Shown: positions 53,301 through 63,500, counted from the first letter of the stretch. The stretch is DNA of 64,000 bases from Acheta domesticus (GCA_031308135.1 JAHLJT010000631.1:212582731-212646730), one strand, 5' to 3'. Notes: generated by a model not told the origin, from the letters alone. A program made the numbers and translations.

Positions 53301-56300
53301 ATAGACTCTACATAGACATATATAAAAGGGATAATAATTTCTTTGAGATTTCAGAACTAACATCAATTTCTGGAACTTGTTTAGTATCCTTTAGACAGTC
53401 CTCTGTTTTTACTTTCTCGCCTTACGAATACTTCGTAAGAAGAGAAAGTTGTGTGATCGTGCGCAGAAAAACGGCTAATTTTCGCCAGAAAAACTCTTAT
53501 AGCTGGAGTCTGGTGAGGAAAAAGTGGATAAAACCTGTTGTTAAACTTAGGGGAAAAAATCGTATCCTATCCTCGTGATGTAGTCAAAATCCAAAACGGC
53601 TAATTTTCGCCAGAAAAACTCTTATAGCTGGAGTCTGGTGAGGAAAAAGTGGATAAAACCTGTTGTTAAATTTAGGGAAAAAAATCCTATACCTTGTGGT
53701 GTAGTCAAAATCCATGTTTTGTTGCTTCTTGATACTGCAAAATCGATTGACGGCAAAACGTCTGTCTGTCCATCTGTGGTCAACGCTAGTGCCTAAACCG
53801 TTCAGCCAATTTTCTTCAAAATTGATATTCCCTGATCGTTTTTACTCATCTCAAGACCCCCTGGAATTTGAAACCAATATTTGAATATTTGGGGGTACTT
53901 TACACGAAGCCCGTTTTGAGATTTTCAAAGTTAACAGAAAATGGCTCCAAATTTTTTGATTATATTTTGTGGTTGAATAGTGCAAAGGACATTTAAGGGA
54001 ATAATGTAGGTATCATTTTCGTTGATATCCCCAATTTTTCAAAAATTGCAAAAAACTTTTTGAAACTTGCAAAATTGAAGATAGAGATTTTTACCTCAAA
54101 CAAAGTCGGTTGTACAAAATTAGCTCTTTAAATAAGGTCATGTACCATTTTTTGAAAAAAACGAGTAGTTTTTGCAAAAATTGCGATTCAAATTTACAAA
54201 AAAAATGTTTCTCAAAAACCGCTCCAAATTTTTTCTATAAATTTTCTTCACTTATATAATGAAGGACGATAAAAAATATGGCCTTAGTCCTACTTCTCGG
54301 AAATACTTTGTTTTATGAAAAATGAAAACAAATATTTTTAAACTACAAAATTGTAGATAGCAATTTTTACTTCAAAGTTTCTTGTATAAAATTAGATCTT
54401 TAAAAAAGGTTATGTAGAATTTTCTGAAAAAACGATTCGTTTTTGCGTAATTTTCACTTCAAAATTACAAAAAGAAATTTCTCAAAAAACGCTCCAAATT
54501 TTTCCTTTAAATTTTCCCCATGTGTGTAATTATGGACGATAAATAAATACATAAACTAGTGGTGCTATAGAATGGCACAGACTTTCTTGCAGAACTTAGT
54601 TTTCTAATCTCTATAGTTTGAACCAGTTTTATTGTTATGAATGATAATCTTCTGAGACACCTTCTATGGACGCCCAAAGAACATTTTGTTTCACATTCTC
54701 TAGATTTTTCAGCTTCCTAATGCTAGAAATGAAACCACCATATGCTATTACTTTTACACAAGTGTAAACATCATGCAGAGACATTTTGATCGGAGTTGTT
54801 AATCAGCGAGAATTGGCACAGCTTTTCGGAGGGAAGCTGTGCCAGTTCGAGTCCTGGTCAGGGCATATTATTTGTCAACATTCTCTATTGTCACTGGAAC
54901 TAATTGAGAATACTAAAAACTTTGTTGAAAACCATGTGAAGCCATTTGAATCAGAAATATTGATAATTGCGATAAATGAACTTGAAGTGTCTGTATATAA
55001 TTTTTCGAGTTTTTAACATTCAACAATTTTTTAAATCTCTTCTTGGATTTGTAAATCCTATTTTACCATTGTATCAATTGTTTATCATGCATTTACCATT
55101 TTATAGCTCGGTTCGATTCTTTTTATGGCTCTGTTCGACTTATACGGTGCTAGTTTGGTGTTAGTGCCGGTAAGTGCCATAAGTACCAGTTCGTTAACTT
55201 TGAGGATCGGATATTGGGTCTCAGAATGGAAAAGTTTTTCTGGTAGAAAACACTTTTGCTGGTTGATGGACTAGTGAAGTAGCATTTAGGACCGTATAGA
55301 AGCAGTGTGAGAAAGTATGTGCATTGGAAGCACCACTAGTTTTAATTGTATAGTTGACCACTAAATACAGTTTCTAATACTGCAAGTCATTAAATAATCT
55401 TATTCATCAAGTCATGCAACATCATCATCAAAAACCTTCGGATAAACCACAGATGTTGCTAGTAAGGTGAGGGTGGACACATTCTCCCTAATATTTTCAA
55501 GTAGATTAATTCAAAGTTCATTTTTTAATGAAGACTCAATATAGCATATTACAACTATGATAATCATTTGTTTAAAAACATTAACACGCCTCTTTACCGA
55601 CATTCATTGGTCAAAAATGCATGAGAAAGGAATATTAGGAAGATGCTTCCAAATTAGCGAGTACATAGAATTCTCTTTGAGCCTGCATTTCCATATCTAA
55701 CACAGAGGATCAAAAGCACAATGCTTTCTTCTATTATAAGTGCTCCTCTTCATGCCATTCATAAATCAATAAAAATATTGCTGTAGTTTTAACTAAAATT
55801 CCACGAAGATTCACTTTCCTTTTAATATCCTCCACAAATTTTACATGCCAGTCATTTATAGAATACACTTGAGACAAGCTCCTAAAGAAGGGGAAAAAAA
55901 AAAAAGTTGGAAGAGGAAAACAGTGAGAAGAAGAAGTGAGGAAAAGAAGGAATTAGTAAAAAGGGAATAAAAAGAATCTAAGAATCACAAAGTTGAAAAA
56001 GAAATAATGAAGGGACAAAAGAAAAATGGAAAAATTATAAAGATTGAAGAGCAGCACAAAACATAAAGGAGAAAAACTGTATTCAAAACTGCTCATTAAA
56101 AGTGGCAAAGATTATTTCACAAAATCAATTAATATGAAGTCAGTGAAAAGGGTATTGCAAATGATACTACAAAGTACCTATTCTATTGAAGTGATGAGAT
56201 AGAGTGAGAGAAAAGAATGAAAAGAGGAAAAACAAATATAATTATAAACATAATTTATAAACAATGATAAATTATGTAAAAGCAATGCAAAAACAAGATT

Positions 56301-57816
56301 TATGCAATTTTTCATTACCAGGGTCTGGCAATAACAGTAGAAAATTTGGTGTTTACTGGCACACAATTACAATACTTTCAATACTTATGGTGTAAGGATG
56401 AGAAAGTAAACATTCAGGAAGAAATAACAAAAGCATGAAAAATGGAAAGAAATATTATGAAGCACCTAGCAGTAAAAAAAATCACAGTTAGTTATTTTTG
56501 GCTGATATTAAATTCACACCAGAATCAACTTCGACATTCCTTAAAAGTGATTTTTGTTCAAAAACCAACCTAGTAATTTTATGCACATTACAAATATGCA
56601 ATTATTTTCCAACTTAAATTGCTTTAATTCTGATTCTAAATACAGAAGAAAGATTAGGAAGCTAAAGAAATATTAGAAAATCTTATGATCTTGAGCAGTT
56701 AATTGATAACGTTGACGGTGGATATTATTATTTAGTGTGTTACATTTCAAAATATCAATTGCAATTTGTTGAATTGTTAATCGCAAATGTCATTGTGTTC
56801 AACTGGACTGTAAAATAATAAATATTAACATTCACTAAAACATTCTTGTTAATGAACTAAGACTATAATATTTCTTTATCAAAACTAAATTTATGGGTTG
56901 TGGAGAAGATTTGATTTTCTTCACAAAAGGAATTTTTTTTCTTTCAGTTTTTTCTGATTAATGTCATTGCTCATTCAATATAAATTACGAAAGATTTATC
57001 ATTCTGCTTGCAGATGGCTCTGGCTATACAATAGTATTAAATTCTTTTTTTCATTTCTCTGCTTCAAAATAATTAGAAAACCACTTACATACAATTTACA
57101 ATATCATTATACACATAAGAATTCTAACCGAGAAATTGGACTGCTTAATGTAATTGATGGAGCTGGTTCTGAAAGAGTCTCAGAAGAAAATTCAGGAGCA
57201 ACCATCACATCTGTAACAGCATCACTAGGTGGTAGAGTCAAACGTGTCCACTCCACATCAGTGTCTGCTAGACTAACAGCAGATTCATCATCATCGCCTT
57301 TTAAAATTGTTCTTCTTTCTATATCTTCATTAGTATTGTCAGCATTTTTAGACTCTGCATCTATCATTTCAAAACATTCTGGAGTGGCACTATGGGTAGA
57401 AATATTTTCCCCTGTCATTCCAATCAGTTCAGAAGCTGGTGTTGTAATATTTGATGTATCTCCAATTCTTATTCTATTCTCAGCAGACCACATTTGTTTC
57501 AAATCTTGTTTCTCCTGTTCTAAACCAATTAATTGTTCCTTCAAATTTTCAATTTCCACAACCTAGACAGGTCATAAAATACATTTTTCAATTTAAATAC
57601 TCATATAATCACAAATAGAAATACACAAAATACAAACGGAAATACCATTTCATGAATTTGTGTTTCTTTCTCAAGGTCTTGCAATTCGGTCTGACAGCAA
57701 ACACTTTGGTGAGGTACTTTATCATGCCCGGAATTCCGCATAAAGTCACGGTACAAAGTCAGCAATTCTGCTGGCTTCGGAATATTAAGCCCAACATCAT
57801 CCCAATCTTCAAAGTC
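28207..57816 (-). CDS. RELCH: RELCH (KIAA1468): LisH and HEAT-repeat RAB11-binding protein, 17 exons, 5' partial
   Basis: RELCH bridges RAB11 on recycling endosomes and OSBP at the trans-Golgi to promote cholesterol transfer. Exons (minus): 57646-57816, 57129-57562, 48910-49093, 48683-48830, 48445-48590, 48229-48369, 44865-45029, 44102-44276, 43881-44034, 41200-41323, 40919-41047, 40535-40827, 39404-39467, 32695-32833, 32394-32556, 28421-28528, 28207-28357. All have GT/AG borders, and phases join to 2889 nt with one stop at 28207-28209. Landmark blocks shared with the human protein: DFEDWDDVGLNIPKP; PRIIPNVILNKRE; LPQCWEQLSHRHVERRLLVAE; LMLSMLQQML; and a C-terminal RKK. Human RELCH is about 1216 residues, so the missing N-terminus (LisH domain, first coiled coil) is about 250 residues; those exons were not seen up to 64000. 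Introns range from 75 bp to 8 kb and carry most of the local transposons. Confidence 0.95.
29150..30290 (-). repeat. Family R repeat, copy 5 (internally deleted)
   Basis: Minus-strand copy. It opens with the tail ACTAGTAGTGCTACAGAATGG at about 29158 and ACTTTCCCGTATTAGTTTTC, and runs to GGCGCTAGTGG at about 30243. The block expected between the AAGGTGGC and GCGCTAG sequences has been lost, so it lacks about 200 bp compared with copy 2. Confidence 0.65.
31495..31650. repeat. Second copy of the long terminal inverted repeat
   Basis: Matches the right arm of the 16928-18891 element (GGGTGTGGGT block, TTTGGTTTAGGGGAAC, ending CCTTTG at 31650). A left partner was not found, so this is a truncated member. 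Confidence 0.6.
32927..34605 (-). mobile_element. Internally deleted piggyBac-like element with terminal domains retained
   Basis: Inverted ends CCCATTAATGCCCA (32927-32940) and TGGGCAATAATGGC (34592-34605) are flanked on both sides by TTAA (32923-32926 and 34606-34609), the piggyBac target duplication. Read on minus, 34231 to about 33640 gives a typical PGBD N-terminus: an acidic stretch (EIDTDDED), a GDINHLSGNQLRG motif, then ACKIFEQLTNDEI. It jumps directly to the C-terminal block KNWYWALYNF and IDLHEFTRQIVQTYF (33625-33420) and a cysteine-rich end KCMKCNVECHVNCF (about 33250-33300). The DDD catalytic core is missing and at least one stop and one frameshift exist. Sits in a RELCH intron in the same orientation. 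Confidence 0.88.
34640..35080 (-). repeat. Weak family R-like fragment
   Basis: Sub-blocks such as GATGCCGAAAAAAATTTG and the adjoining T-rich sequence resemble the family R body in reverse orientation. Strongly diverged. Confidence 0.35.
35340..35520 (+). mobile_element. Short LINE C-terminal remnant
   Basis: Translation gives RRWLSHT, then FPKAVLKYK and further basic residues, similar to the C-terminal end (WLQHVQRM...LPKLAFQYK) of the RTE-like LINE at 3.3 kb. Highly decayed. Confidence 0.4.
35521..35574. repeat. Near-perfect 25-bp inverted repeat with 4-base loop
   Basis: Left arm 35521-35545, loop TGTT, right arm 35550-35574; 24 of 25 positions pair. It lies in a RELCH intron and would fold in either transcript. 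Confidence 0.9.
36860..38135 (+). mobile_element. Jockey/CR1-like LINE fragment, family J copy 1
   Basis: RT motifs in order: NYQPISLLSVFSKILE (36870 on), FLDLSKAFDVIGHNI, GVPQDSILGPILFLLYVN (G to D in the conserved GVPQG), and VFADD near 37380. After a stop and frameshift, KFLGLSIQSNLKWNVH at about 37577. The 3' end is CCAAATAAATC followed by AAATC units (38115-38135). It is 5' truncated and inactive. In the RELCH intron, antisense to the gene. Confidence 0.85.
38136..39403. other. RELCH intron remainder, no gene seen
   Basis: AT-rich; a short plus frame at 39142-39351 and a minus frame at 38884-39117 show no motif. Confidence 0.4.
39468..40534. other. RELCH intron, no gene seen
   Basis: AT-rich with a G-run at about 40106-40120. 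No element recognised. Confidence 0.4.
41324..43880. other. RELCH intron with an unassigned exon-like open stretch
   Basis: Mostly AT-rich. A minus-strand frame at 42194-41940 has an aromatic-rich segment (MDQSWLYLDWWQRY) and is bordered by acceptor- and donor-like sequences, but RELCH splices past it in phase. I do not recognise the protein. Confidence 0.4.
43881..49093 (-). CDS. RELCH: RELCH central HEAT-repeat exons
   Basis: Seven exons (48910-49093, 48683-48830, 48445-48590, 48229-48369, 44865-45029, 44102-44276, 43881-44034) encode paired amphipathic helices. The best conserved parts are LPQCWEQ, LVAESCSALAPY, LSMLQQMLLEDRDECVREMVVR and a LDDPSSAVVGSAIRILMPV helix pair. The segment at 44102-44276 has a serine-rich start (PSSPNS) then a hydrophobic helix. 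The 75-bp intron at 48370-48444 is stop-free in frame. Confidence 0.92.
45523..45770. mobile_element. 248-bp MITE with 30-bp TIRs and TA target duplication
   Basis: Left arm TCTGTGGTCATGG and right arm (reverse complement) TCTGTGGTCACGG continue alike over roughly 32 bp, including AAAAGTTCTTAAG. TA flanks both sides (45521-45522 and 45771-45772), as in Tc1/mariner-type MITEs. No coding capacity. Lies in the RELCH intron 45030-48228. Confidence 0.8.
46100..47250 (+). mobile_element. Jockey/CR1-like LINE fragment, family J copy 2 (3' end)
   Basis: KFLGLSIQSNLKWNVH at 46111 on is almost identical to copy 1 at 37577, followed by RYGVIYWGSSS, RLQKK and a frameshifted C-terminal part with YNALPDDIKQLKS near 46640. 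The 3' end TTTGGCCAAATAAATAAATC lies at 47228-47250. The sequence between the C-terminus and the tail includes a further 3' untranslated part. Inactive. Confidence 0.8.
47251..48228. other. RELCH intron remainder, no gene seen
   Basis: AT-rich; no motif recognised. Confidence 0.4.
50560..52680 (-). repeat. Family R fragments, minus orientation
   Basis: Two diverged minus copies. The right one has its head at about 52640-52680 (ATCTC...GAGAGAAAATTATGTAATGC on minus) and includes the GGGGCTGCGAACATCAGC segment region; the left one ends in a decayed head near 51780-51820. Confidence 0.5.
53411..54550 (+). repeat. Family R repeat, copy with variant head hairpin
   Basis: Head reads ACTTTCTC (53411-53418) paired with GAGAAAGT (53442-53449), enclosing a second perfect 8-bp stem CTTACGAA/TTCGTAAG. 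A 125-bp tandem duplication follows (starts at about 53470 and 53595). The GTCTGTCTGTCC block lies near 53760 and the CTCCAAATTTTTT sub-blocks follow. Confidence 0.65.
54815..54856 (+). other. 10-bp perfect hairpin with tRNA B-box-like motif
   Basis: GGCACAGCTT (54815-54824), loop TTCGGAGGG, AAGCTGTGCC (54834-54843), then AGTTCGAGTCC (54844-54854), which is one base from the tRNA/SINE B-box. There is no convincing A-box or acceptor stem, so a tRNA gene is not called; a SINE head or degraded tRNA-like sequence is possible. Confidence 0.35.
57129..57816 (-). CDS. RELCH: RELCH exons a-b: post-LisH and coiled-coil segment
   Basis: Exon 57646-57816 (57 codons) starts DFEDWDDVGLNIPKPAELL, then a stretch rich in charged residues. 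Exon 57129-57562 opens with a heptad-like coiled coil (ENLKEQLIGLEQEKQDLKQM) and continues as a low-complexity acidic, serine/threonine-rich linker, as in the human protein between its second coiled coil and the HEAT region. It ends in phase 2 and joins the next exon at 49093 to give SPISRTIPAAF across an 8-kb intron. Confidence 0.9.
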
Positions 57817-60150
57817 CTGTGGAATGGTTTAAGTAAACATTTAAAGTGAAAACTGCAGGAAAATGTACAAATTAAACATCTTTTACAAAAAGTTTCCAAA
57901 TTAGCTCTAATTTCATAAAAAAAGGAAACAAACAATGAGTTGCACACAGATTCAAAATGGCTGAAAGAATTGTCTCAGGTATTACAAGATCTCAAGAACT
58001 CCATTATTGGAAACTCGTTGTAGAACTGCAACTGATATTCTCATTCTACATACATTAATGCAAAAGCTGAAGAAACACATGAAAGGATGGAGTATTGTGT
58101 GTTACTGATTACAGTTGCAACTTTAAATATTCAATTTTTATACATGTATACCTTTTAATACCTCTGTAACTAACATTCCTAGACATTTCAAAAGTTCTTC
58201 ATTCCCTTTCACTTTTGTCATACATTATTAATTTACCATCTTTAACTTTCATGTAATGAAATGTACTTAAATGCACACATTTTGCGATTTTAATACAACC
58301 TACAAGAATCATTGCTCTTAACAAATAATTGCAAAAATTATGAATAAGCATCGTATTCATCACACTGTTAAATAAACAACATTCTAATAAATATTTTCTT
58401 TTTACTTGTATAATGTAGTTGTCATAGTTGTGGTTGCCAGTCTCTTCTTCTTCTTATTGTCCTGCTCACAAGCAAGATTCTCTGTTAATTTAATCATACT
58501 TGGTTAAAAGAATTAAAACCTGTGGTGTTCTAAATAATATATTTCCTGAGATCACTTACATTTTAAATTACGCTGAAACATTAAGTGTTGATTTTTAACA
58601 AATATTTAAATATTCTATTAAAATAAGCACAATTTCTTTATTTATGACAATATTCTATTCTTCTGCAGAGGCCAGAAAGGACTTGCAGTTTCCTTAATCC
58701 TGGAAAATTGCATCATAAAACATATGAATATTAACAATTTGAATATTATTTGTTTTATAAAAATACAAGGATCAAAATACAAGGACAGGTTCATTGAAAT
58801 GGGCTCCAAACATTATTCTTGAGCTATGTAAGTAACGTTTGTAAAAATGAGAGAGTATTCATATGCAGGGTAGCATGCTTATGCAGGCTAGAACACAAAT
58901 GTGTAAATACATATGTCACATATTTTTATGCACTAATATCTGTTGTAAATGGGGTGAATTACAAGGGTAAACAAATAGGAATATGGTGCCCTAGCAACGC
59001 CAGTCGAGTGGTTGTCAAGGTCAATTAACTTCATTCGGGCCTTGAACCTGAGGGGTGTGGCTACCTGATAGTGTAAGCGGTGAAGAGACTGGTTGAAAAA
59101 GCAATGACAGTCTAGGGCGTAGCTAGTCGATTTGGTAATCAATTGAGGCATTGGCCAGGGGAGTGTGACAGTCTATTCATGACGGAAGTGCGTGTTGTTG
59201 TTGTGTTTTTTTTGTTTTTTTGTTGTTGTTTTTCCTGGTAAAAAACAGTAGAGGAGGCCGAGTTTTGAAGGGCTGAAGAGAAAGATTTCTTTAACATTCG
59301 GATATATGCTGTGGTGCTGTGCGGGTTGCTCGCGGATAATTAATGTTATGAGATTGGGGCTTGTAAATTTCTCTTTAGAGGGTCAATCCATTTTAAGTGG
59401 TCCAGAATTTAATAAATTGGTCGCTCGACCATCTCGAAAAAAATTCATACTTTGTACATAAATTTCCTCATGTTTTGGCTGTTCAAAACCATTTTTAACT
59501 TTTTTTTATTGTACCTGGTTTACAAATGGCGGCCATTTTTGTTTCGCGCCGTGCGCCATTTTTCGCGTTCGCAGATATTTACTCTTTCCTAATTTACTCA
59601 GCTCTAGGTGATTCTAGCATTCTAGAATAAAAAGCATTCGATTCAGCATACTCTGGCCTGCAAATTGAAATATTATTTACCTATTTTGTATGTTTGTATT
59701 TGGGAAATATTTGCAACCAAATCTATGGAACGCGAATGAACAAAATTCGATTTTCAGAGAGTAATTTTTCAAAGAAGGAATAGAATCTAAGCCTTAATTT
59801 TTTTTGTGCTTTTACACACAACAGTATAGTTACTTTTTGTAAAATATCATTGGTATACAATGCACCCCTTGAAAATTACATCCTCTTGAAAAGTGGGATT
59901 TTGGATTTTTTCCCAATTTTGAACTGTTATATCTTTGTTGGGGGACCAGATAAAAATCTGAAAATTGCACACATGCTAGACCGCTATCATACCAAAGTTC
60001 ATTAAAAATTACAACTTTTAGATTTAACTCTAAGTATTTTTAAAAAAAATTGCAAACTTACGAAAAAAAAGGGCTTCATTTTCCCATTGAGGATACTTTG
60101 TGCCAAGTAGTAATCACATTATTTTGAAACTATTTTAAACTAATTTTGCA
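57817..60150. other. RELCH upstream intron, no exon recognised
   Basis: I looked for the preceding RELCH exon (expected to encode the second LisH-proximal helix) on the minus strand and did not find it. A CGCGCC-containing block at about 59540 and AT-rich sequence at 59380-60110 look like old repeats. Confidence 0.45.
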
Positions 60151-60154
60151 GACT

Positions 60155-60308
60155 ATAAAATTATTCTTTGCGGTGACTTCAATATAAATTGCCTCACAGA
60201 ATCCAGTAAGGAAAATAATCTTAAAGACCTACTAAAATCATACAATCTACAACCAACCATAAATACCCCCATCTGAATATCCAAAAATAATAGCACTTCT
60301 ACACATCA
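60155..60308 (+). mobile_element. LINE endonuclease-domain fragment
   Basis: Translation gives KIILCGDFNIN, then KSYNLQPTINTPI and a stop, then STSTHQI. GDFN and the spacing to the S-T-H-Q segment match the C-terminal part of the apurinic-type endonuclease of Jockey-like LINEs. It runs straight into the TAA repeat, which is in the same frame as the ending HQIII. Confidence 0.7.

Positions 60309-60370
<62 letters not shown>
60309..60370 (+). repeat. TAA microsatellite, about 20 units
   Basis: Uninterrupted TAA units up to the first base of the following retrotransposon. Confidence 0.95.
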
Positions 60371-60562
60371 GTCAGCAGTCAGTGAAAATCCCGTAGGGTT
60401 TAGTAATGCCGAATGGCGATCGGAGGGACCCCTTGCTGGGCCCTGCGGGGGGATGACCCGAGGCCACTGTGGGTCGCAGTAACGGATGGCAGGAAACAAC
60501 CCAAAAGTTAAGTGTGATCTGTGAACTCGAACTTGCGTCCTGCGAATCCTCAATTCAAACCA
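60371..60562 (+). promoter_or_regulatory. GC-rich leader of the Dong-like element
   Basis: Much more GC-rich than its surroundings and full of short inverted repeats, for example CCC-GTA-GGG, GCC-GAAT-GGC and GGGACCCC with a later GGGG. The 5' CAGCA could pair with TGCTG about 65 bases later. Leaders of R2 and R4 group elements can carry HDV-like self-cleaving ribozymes; whether this one does was not established. Confidence 0.35.
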
Positions 60563-63500
60563 ATGAGCAAAATGGATAGAACAAGCAATGTAATGAATCT
60601 TAACGTGCCTTGTTCTACCAATGTCCCATACCTGCTCAGAAACCGAGCTAATGTCACCTTGTCGACGTCTGGCCATCCCACGGGTGTTAGTCCCAGGGAC
60701 CCAGAGCCGGCAGTAGCTCGAAGCCATCGTCAGAGATGGATCCGGGATGAATTAAAGGAGGTGATGTGGTGCTTTTACTATGCAAAAGCGAAAAATGGGG
60801 GCTCAGAAATAAAAGTTTTCAAGGTATGGAGAGAGCGGAACCCAGATATGAGACCTACCCTAGACTCAAAGAAGCTTGCCAGTCAACGACGATACATACT
60901 CAGCAGTGGAAAATTCACAGCAGAACAACTTGCTGACATTGAGAGAAATGCGGGGTATGTACTTCGCTCGAACAATCCACATGACGAACATGTAGAACTT
61001 GAAAATGATGATCCCGTGGAAGGTTCATCGCTTTCCAGTGAAACACACGTCAGTGGTGAAAACTCATCTGGCAATGAATTACACGATAAGGACATGATGC
61101 GAAATCTCCTTCGGCGCGAGATAGAAAGAGTTAGTCAACTTCCGTTTGAATCTCGCGAACCGTTGAGGAGAATATACGAAAATGCCAAAGCTAAAAGAGT
61201 GATAGAAACAGTGAATTCTGTCTTAAATGAGGTGGTGGAGACCCCAGGCAGAGATCTAGATATTACTGAAATCAATCACATCATATATGCAACTGGATAT
61301 CTAGTATCTCAGATAATTTTGGGGCCAGCCAAGAACACCGACGGCCGACAGCAAAACAGAGTAAACAGCTCTGTACCCCCATGGATGAACAGAATTATGA
61401 AACGGATAGCCGACACCCGGCGTGAAATATCACTCTTAGCTGAGGCATCTTCTAAATCAACGCACACCTCTAAAGTTCAACGAAAAATATTCAATGTTGA
61501 ACAAAAATACCAAATTGAAAATGACACCAGCAGGCTAATGGTAGTTGAGAAGCTAAAAGAGAAAATTCAAGCATGGGCTCAACGAATAAGAACGTACAAA
61601 CGTAGAATAGATTTCCGTGTACAGAACCGGTTGTTTGAAACAGACGCGAAGAGATTCTATCGCAATCTGACTCAAAAACCGAATGGCAAAGCTGTTACTC
61701 CTTCAAAAGATGACGCCGAAGCATTTTGGGCAGGAATCTGGGAAGAGAGCAGATCCTACAACAAAGACGCATCTTGGCTTCAATCTGAAGTTGATGCTGC
61801 CGATGAACTTGTAGAAACAGTGGAAGATGTTCACCAATTCTCGGAAGAGGACCTCTTCCAAGCAATTAAGAACATGGGAAACTGGAAGTCCCCCGGGATT
61901 GATAAGATCCAGATTTATTGGATTAAGAAATTAACAGCAATACATTCTCATCTAGCAAAGGCTGTTAATAAAATTTTTGAAAACCCAAAGGAAATCCCGG
62001 AATGGCTCACACGCGGCATCACGTATTTGCTACCCAAAGCGGGAGACAGCTCTTTGGCGAAGAACTACAGGCCAATTACTTGTCTGCCAGTACTGTACAA
62101 ATTTATAACTTCAGCCATAGCTGACAAAATGTATAGACATCTAGATAAGAATCATCTAATGCCAGCTGAACAAAAAGGATGTCGTAAAGGCTCTTATGGC
62201 TGTAAGGAAATCTTGCTACTGAAAAAAGTCATCTTGAATGATGTAAAGAAACGCAAACGTAATTTGAGCATGGCTTGGATTGACTACCAAAAGGCCTTTA
62301 ATAGTGTACCACACGTTTGGATTTTGAAGACCCTGGAGATCTATCGATTTCATCCTAGACTTATTGAATTTTGCAAGGCTAGTATGAAGTCGTGGAGTAC
62401 CAGGTTACTAATACACAGCGGAAAGGAAGCAGTAGAAACCAGAAGTATTCAGATTAACAGGGGTATTTTTCAAGGAGATTCCCTATCCCCTCTGCTGTTT
62501 TGCATTAGTTTGATCCCACTATCGAGACAGTTGTCGCAAGCTGACTTTGGTTTTAAGCTCCATGGTGATGAAAGGTCAGTATCACATTTGTTTTACATGG
62601 ATGATCTGAAAGTGTTTGCTAAGAATGAAGCGATTCTCTCCCAAATGCAGTCTGTCGTGAATGACTTTAGTAATGACATCTGCATGAAGTTTGGTCTTGA
62701 CAAGTGTGCAAAAATCAATTTAAAAAGAGGGAAACTCACAACGTCTGAGAACATTGAAATTGATACGCACACTGTGATTCAAGATCTTGAACCAGGTAAA
62801 ACTTACAAATATCTGGGCATTGAAGAATGTGAAACCATCTCGAATGACAGAATGAAAGAGAGAATTCGTAGGGAGTATTATAGGAGAGTGAGACTGGTCC
62901 TGCAGTCCGCTCTGAATTCCAGGAATAAAATATCTGCAATAGGTAGTTTGGAGGTACCTGTAGCCGAATACAGTTTTGGACTAGTGGACTGGACTGAGCA
63001 AGAAATTCGCACCATGGATCGAAAAACCAGAAAACTGCTAACAATGCATCATGTTTCCCACCCTCGAGCTGATATACATAGACTTTATGTGGCACGTAAG
63101 GAAGGAGGAAGAGGCCTCAGACAAATTGAGGCCTCCTGGCACAACGCAATAGTCGGGTTGGGGAAGTATGTAGTCAGCCATCAAGACGACCCTCTAATGA
63201 GGCAGGTCATGAAATCTGACCGAAGAATGGGAAACAGAGGCATTGTTAGTGTAGCAAGAAACATTGCGAAGAAAACTAGGCAAGACACGTCGAATAACAC
63301 AGACACTGAACTTATGATGCTGCTAAACATGAAGTGTGAGACACAAAAAATGTTAAAGAAATCGTGGAGAGACAAACCACTCCACGGACAATATCTAAAA
63401 AGAATGAACAAGGTGCAGATCAATAAAGATCAATCATTTATGTGGCTTAAAAGGGGAAGGATGAAGCCAGAACCGGAAGCACTTGTAATAGCTGCCCAAG

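Larger units (their letters stand above)
49094..57128. other. 8-kb RELCH intron with several repeats
   Basis: Contains family R fragments (about 50560-51800, 52000-52680, 53411-54550, 54553-54760 and a tail at 55330), a LINE 3' tail near 52895-52912 with AAATC units, and a purine-rich stretch at 55880-56060. No independent gene was recognised. Confidence 0.6.

Noticed and set aside
54782..54860. Genuine tRNA gene
   Set aside because: Only a B-box-like motif; stem lengths and acceptor pairing do not form a cloverleaf.
58000..60150. Upstream RELCH LisH exons
   Set aside because: Searched on minus for the expected helix before DFEDWDDVG; no stretch with matching residues and a phase-0 donor was found.
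60299..63423. Minus frames opposite the Dong-like element
   Set aside because: Shadows of the long plus-strand ORF and the TAA repeat (poly-leucine end).
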